Shown one piece after another: positions 60,884 through 64,000 of a stretch of 64,000 bases of DNA. The notes below the pieces were generated by a model. The model did not search any database, was not told the origin of the DNA, and saw only the letters and a list, made by a program, of their open reading frames with translations. Positions within the stretch are counted from its first letter, which is position 1. Every line of letters begins with the position of its first letter. This stretch comes from CAVRZJ01 sp964594125 (GTDB taxonomy: Bacteria > Acidobacteriota > Thermoanaerobaculia > Thermoanaerobaculales > Thermoanaerobaculaceae), in assembly GCA_964594125.1 (NCBI GenBank), contig CAZQLL010000009.1, positions 62,001 through 126,000 of the forward strand, written 5' to 3'. The position numbers and the translations under genes are program-made.

Positions 60884-61827
60884 CGCGCTTCGCGACGTGG
60901 GTGCTCGGGGCGATCGGCGTCGCGCTCGCCGCTGCGCTCGTCGCCGCCGCGCGCCCCGCCGCGATCGCGGCGCTGCTGGCGCGCTCGCGGCCGCTGCCGG
61001 TGGCGCTCGCCCTGCTCCTCTCCGTGCTCGTGCTCGCACTGCGGGGCGCCCGCCTCGCGGTGGTTGCCGGCGCCCGTCTGGGGATCGGGCGTGCCGTCGC
61101 GGTGCAGGGCGTGACGAGCGCCGCCGTCGCGCTGCTGCCGCTGCGCGCCGGCGAGCTCGTCCTCATCCCGCTGCTGCGGGGCGCGGGGGTGCCGGGCACG
61201 CTGCGCGGCCTGTCGTTCCTCGTCTCGCTGCGCCTTCTCGACGCCGCGGGGCTGCTCGTCTGGGTCGTGATGGCCGCGGCCGCCCTCGGCGGGCGCTACG
61301 GCTGGGCGGTGCTGCCGCTGGCCGCCGTCCCGCTGGCCGCGGCCGCCGCCGTCGCTCTCGGGCTGCGGGCGGTCCGGCGGTTCGCCCGCCGGTGGCGGCG
61401 CCGCGGCGGCATCCGCCGCTCCGCGCTGCGCCAGCTCCTGCAGGTGCGCCGCGAGCTGAGCGCCGCCGCCCGCTCGCCGCGCCGCGCCGGCGCTGCGCTC
61501 GCCCTGTCGGTCGCCATCTGGGCCGGTGTGTGGTGGCTCACGGTCGCGCTCGTCCGCGGCATGGGGCTGGAGTGGCCCGCCTCGGCGGTGCTGCTCGGCG
61601 TCATAGGCGCCTCGGTGGGCGCCGCGCTGCCGATCAACGCCCTCGGCAACTTCGGCACGCTCGAGGCGGGCTGGACGGCGGCGCTGTCGGCGCTCGGCGT
61701 CCCCGCCGGCGAGGCGCTCGCCGCCGGCTTCGCCACCCACCTGTGGAGTGCCTTGTTCACCGCGGCGCTCGGCGCCGGGGCCGCCGCCTACCTCTGGCTG
61801 GCCAGGGGCCGCATCGGCGGGAGGTGA
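60880..61827 (+). CDS. LPG-synthase transmembrane family protein (possible flippase)
   Basis: A 315-residue membrane protein with about eight helices matching the LPG_synthase_TM/UPF0104 (AglD-like) family. Signs are LLPLRAGELVLIPLL, where PxRxGE is the family signature, and GAALPINALGNFGTLEAGW. Members occur as flippases or glycosyltransferase partners. It overlaps the GT2 gene (GTGA) and closes the YfhO-GT2-flippase operon. Its last 40 bases overlap the 3' end of the opposite-strand gene. Confidence 0.83.
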   Translation: MTRFATWVLGAIGVALAAALVAAARPAAIAALLARSRPLPVALALLLSVLVLALRGARLAVVAGARLGIGRAVAVQGVTSAAVALLPLRAGELVLIPLLRGAGVPGTLRGLSFLVSLRLLDAAGLLVWVVMAAAALGGRYGWAVLPLAAVPLAAAAAVALGLRAVRRFARRWRRRGGIRRSALRQLLQVRRELSAAARSPRRAGAALALSVAIWAGVWWLTVALVRGMGLEWPASAVLLGVIGASVGAALPINALGNFGTLEAGWTAALSALGVPAGEALAAGFATHLWSALFTAALGAGAAAYLWLARGRIGGR

Positions 61828-62351
61828 CGCCGCGCGAGGCGCAGGAGCTCGCGCGCCGCTGCGGGCGGCGCGTACAGCTCGAGGCGGAGCGCCACGTCGC
61901 CGCCGTGCGGCGCCGCCGCGGCGAGCAGCGCCGCGGTGGCGCGGCCGCCGCGCACCATGGCCGCCACCTCCGCGGGGCCGGCAGCGAAGGGGACCTCCGG
62001 ATCGAGCGCCTCGGCGAGGTAGGCGCCCGGCGCCAGGCGCAGCCAGAGCACCGGCCGGCGGTGGGCCTCGCCGGCTGTCAGCGCCGCGAAAACCCTGGGC
62101 GCCACGACATCCCGTCGGCCGGCGAACGCCGCCACGATGGGAGGCTCGCCGGCGACCAGCGCCGCCTCTCCGAGGGTGCTCCCCACCGTCGCCTCGGCGA
62201 CGCCGCCGGCGAGAGCGCGCGCGACGCCAGGCCACCCGCCCGCCGCCACAGCGAGCGTGGCGTGCAGGCGCACGATCCCCGCCAGCATCTCGCGGCGGAA
62301 CGCCGGCGCCGGCCGGCGCCCCGGGCCGCGACGGCCGAGCAGCGCCGCCAC
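61788..62351 (-). CDS. Unknown protein downstream of DUF374 acyltransferase
   Basis: I do not recognise this protein of about 187 residues. It reads REMLAGIVRLHATLAVAAGGWPGV, then VGSTLGEAALVAGEPPIVAAFAGRRDVV, LWLRLAPGAYLAEAL, and LRLELYAPPAAARELLRLA. Amphipathic Ala/Leu segments suggest a soluble alpha-beta protein. Start is uncertain: GTG 62351 (8 nt after the upstream stop), GTG 62396 (overlapping) or ATG 62288. It is probably cotranscribed with the acyltransferase, and converges with the flippase gene by 40 overlapping bases. Coding nature is supported by position and lack of a better frame, not by homology. Confidence 0.5.
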   Translation of the reverse strand: MAALLGRRGPGRRPAPAFRREMLAGIVRLHATLAVAAGGWPGVARALAGGVAEATVGSTLGEAALVAGEPPIVAAFAGRRDVVAPRVFAALTAGEAHRRPVLWLRLAPGAYLAEALDPEVPFAAGPAEVAAMVRGGRATAALLAAAAPHGGDVALRLELYAPPAAARELLRLARRHLPPMRPLASQR

Positions 62352-62359
62352 GGCGGCGC

Positions 62360-63028
62360 CTAGCCGGCGGGCGGCAGCGCGGCGCGCTCCGGCCACAACT
62401 CCCTCCCGGCCACCTCCCGGTCGAGCTCGCAGCCGAGCCGGTCGAGCTCGTCGCCGATCCCGGCGAGCGCGCCTTCGGGGTCGGCGCCCAGGCGCTCCGG
62501 CGTCCACGGCTCGCCGTAGACCACGACCGAGCGCGAGAACGGGCGCGGCAGCACCATCCGGTCCCACGAACGCAGCTCGATCACCCTCCGCGCCGAGAAC
62601 GATGCCGGAATCAGCGGCAGCGAGTGCCGGATCGCGAGCGCGACGGCCCCGGGCTTGACGCGCCGCCACGGCCCCTTCGGTCCGTCGACCGTGAGCCCCG
62701 CCGCCGGCGCGCCGGCGTCGAGCGCGGCGCTCATCGCCGCCAGCGCCTCGCGGCCGCCGCGCGAGCTCGAGCCGCGGGCGACGCGCAGTCCGACCATGCG
62801 GACCGCGCCGGCGGCCAGTGCGCCGTCTCCGGAGAGGCTCGCCATCGTCACCAGCCCGGAGCCGAAGTTCTCCATCAGAACCCCGACGAAGCGGCCGTGC
62901 CACACCGCGACGACACAGCGCCGGTCGCGCGCCGCGGCGTTGCGTACCTCGCGCCTGAGCGTGCGCTGCCAGACGCGCAGCAGCGCGCCGATGCCGACTC
63001 CTGCCAGGAAGTAGCCGGTGTGTGCCAC
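62360..63028 (-). CDS. DUF374 lysophospholipid acyltransferase-like protein
   Basis: A 222-residue protein of the DUF374/LPLAT family. VVAVWHGRFVGVLMEN supplies the acyltransferase histidine, SLSGDGALAA and GLTVDGPKGPWRRVKPGAVALA form the acyl/phosphate site, and IPASFSARRVIEL follows. Related proteins acylate lipid A or lysophospholipids. One weak N-terminal hydrophobic helix may hold it at the membrane. GTG 63028 lies 6 nt after TAGCAT (63040-63035) on the minus strand. The downstream unknown gene is the likely operon partner. Confidence 0.87.
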   Translation of the reverse strand: MAHTGYFLAGVGIGALLRVWQRTLRREVRNAAARDRRCVVAVWHGRFVGVLMENFGSGLVTMASLSGDGALAAGAVRMVGLRVARGSSSRGGREALAAMSAALDAGAPAAGLTVDGPKGPWRRVKPGAVALAIRHSLPLIPASFSARRVIELRSWDRMVLPRPFSRSVVVYGEPWTPERLGADPEGALAGIGDELDRLGCELDREVAGRELWPERAALPPAG

Positions 63029-63107
63029 GGCGCGATGCTAGCAAGAACGGTGGTTCGCGGCTCGTGGAGCGTGGCTCGAGGGCGCGCGGCGAGGGGCGAG
63101 GGCACGG

Positions 63108-64000
63108 TCAGGAGCGCGGCTCGCGGGGGGCGCCGGCGCGGCGGCGCCGTTGCGCGATCTCGCGCAGGCGCTCGCCGATCCTTTTCTCCCAGCCCTCCTC
63201 CCCCGGTCGGAAGAAGTGCAGCGACGCGAGCTCCTCCGGCAGGCAGTCCATCGCCGCTACCTTCTCGCGCTCGTCGTGGGCATGGCGGTACCCCTCGCCG
63301 CAACCGAGCTCGCGCATCAGCTTCGTCGGCGCATTGCGCAGGTGCAGCGGTACCGGATACGCCGGGCGCGAGCGCACCGCCTCCTGCGCCCGTCCCCACG
63401 CCGCGTAGAGCGCGTCCGACTTCGGCGCCAGCGCCAGGTAGACCGCCGCCTGGGCGAGCGCCAGTGCGCACTCCGGCATCCCCATGTGCTCGACCGCGCG
63501 GGCGGCGGCGGCCGCCTGCTCGAGCGCACGCGGGTCGGCGACGCCGACGTCCTCGGAAGCGACGCGGAGCAGCCGGCGCGCGATGAAACGCGGGTCCGCC
63601 CCGCCCTCGAGCATGCGGGCGAGCCAGTAGAGGCCGGCGTCGACGTCGGAGTTGCGCAGCGACTTGTGCAGCGCCGAGATCAGGTTGTAGTGCTCCTCCC
63701 CCTGCTTGTCGTAGCGGGCGAGCCGGCGCTGCGCCACGGCGCGCACGGCGGCCGCGCCGAGCGTTCCGCCCGCGCCGACCGCCTCGGCGGCGAGCTCGAG
63801 CAGGCTCAGTGCAGCGCGCGCATCGCCGCCGGCGAGCAGCACCAGCTCGGCGAGCGCCGCGTCGTCGGCGGTCACCCGCAGGGCGCCGAGCCCGCGCTCG
63901 GCGTCGGCCAGCGCGCGCAGCAGCAGCGCGCGGACGGCGTCGTCGGCGAGCGGTTGCAGCACGTAGACGGTGACGCGCGACAGCAGCGCCGCGTTGAGCT
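63108..64000 (-). CDS. rarA: Replication-associated recombination ATPase RarA/MgsA (5' partial)
   Basis: The C-terminal ~297 residues of RarA (MgsA), a clamp-loader-like AAA+ ATPase acting at stalled forks with SSB. The frame is open to the window edge. Visible features are the sensor-2 side LNAALLSRVTVYVLQPL, GGDARAALSLLELA, then the tetramerisation domain with YDKQGEEHYNLISALHKSLRNSDVDAGLYWLARML, EDVGVADPRAL and RNAPTKLMRELGCGEGYRHAHDE, all diagnostic for RarA. The ATP-binding N-terminus is outside the window. Confidence 0.95.
   Translation of the reverse strand, partial: LNAALLSRVTVYVLQPLADDAVRALLLRALADAERGLGALRVTADDAALAELVLLAGGDARAALSLLELAAEAVGAGGTLGAAAVRAVAQRRLARYDKQGEEHYNLISALHKSLRNSDVDAGLYWLARMLEGGADPRFIARRLLRVASEDVGVADPRALEQAAAAARAVEHMGMPECALALAQAAVYLALAPKSDALYAAWGRAQEAVRSRPAYPVPLHLRNAPTKLMRELGCGEGYRHAHDEREKVAAMDCLPEELASLHFFRPGEEGWEKRIGERLREIAQRRRRAGAPREPRS

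Overview
This is a 64 kb, very GC-rich (roughly 70 percent), gene-dense chromosomal segment with about 60 protein genes, one tRNA and no rRNA, transposase, phage gene or CRISPR array. The LPS-export genes (an LptC/OstA-like protein, LptB, a fused LptF-LptG), KdsC, TolC-type efflux and periplasmic lipoproteins point to a diderm bacterium. The ParB N-terminus, the lpt-rpoN-hpf-ptsN-hprK-rapZ-PTS gene order and several unrecognised families fit the Acidobacteriota, perhaps a Thermoanaerobaculia-like lineage. That placement is inference from memory of gene order, not a search result.

Layout. 1-1255: the end of a YkgJ-type Cys-cluster protein and an unknown four-helix membrane protein. 1441-3194 (minus): hemD-hemB. 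3268-7333: a THUMP RNA methyltransferase, a GT2 glycosyltransferase and an SDR reductase joined by 4-nt overlaps, then a phosphohexomutase. 7344-10267 (minus): a solute-binding lipoprotein coupled to an HD-GYP c-di-GMP phosphodiesterase. 10347-13702: RodZ-like protein, an unknown repeat protein, DnaJ-TPR and a PP2C phosphatase. 13766-22657: mtgA, then a long run accA-lptC/ostA-lptB-rpoN-hpf-ptsN-hprK-rapZ. 22966-26470: a PTS relay without permease (EIIA-Man, HPr, EI), a cupin and a secreted coiled-coil protein. 26600-30353: miaB, bifunctional nuclease, parA, parB. 30702-33068: LptF-LptG fused in one chain. 33230-38006 (minus): rocD and dnaE.

38085-46069: a small unknown gene divergent from a PaaI-like thioesterase. 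A minus-strand set follows: four-cluster ferredoxin, tungsten-type aldehyde:ferredoxin oxidoreductase, MoaD-like and MoeB-like proteins. An ALDH7-type dehydrogenase diverges from it, and a NadB-like flavoprotein coupled to a four-Cys small protein comes next. 46214-53867 (minus): a MacAB-TolC efflux operon with a Yip1 protein inserted, and an OppDF ATPase pair without permeases. 54032-57260: kdsC-SDR, rtcB, tRNA-Phe. 57331-64000: an AtuA C-terminal-like protein divergent from a YfhO-like membrane protein, GT2 and LPG-synthase-type flippase; then an unknown gene, a DUF374 acyltransferase and the C-terminal part of rarA.

Two themes recur. Genes inside operons are mostly joined by ATGA/GTGA overlaps. 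At the head of at least 15 transcription units a TANNNT -10 box ends only 5-9 nt before the start codon, in several cases with a good -35 box 17 bp upstream, so leaderless mRNAs seem common here; two upstream TTG codons that could be taken as starts are better read as -35 boxes. Functionally, much of the window concerns the cell envelope (LPS export, KDO, peptidoglycan, undecaprenyl-type glycosyltransfer, efflux) and its regulation (sigma-54, PTS-Ntr, c-di-GMP, PP2C).
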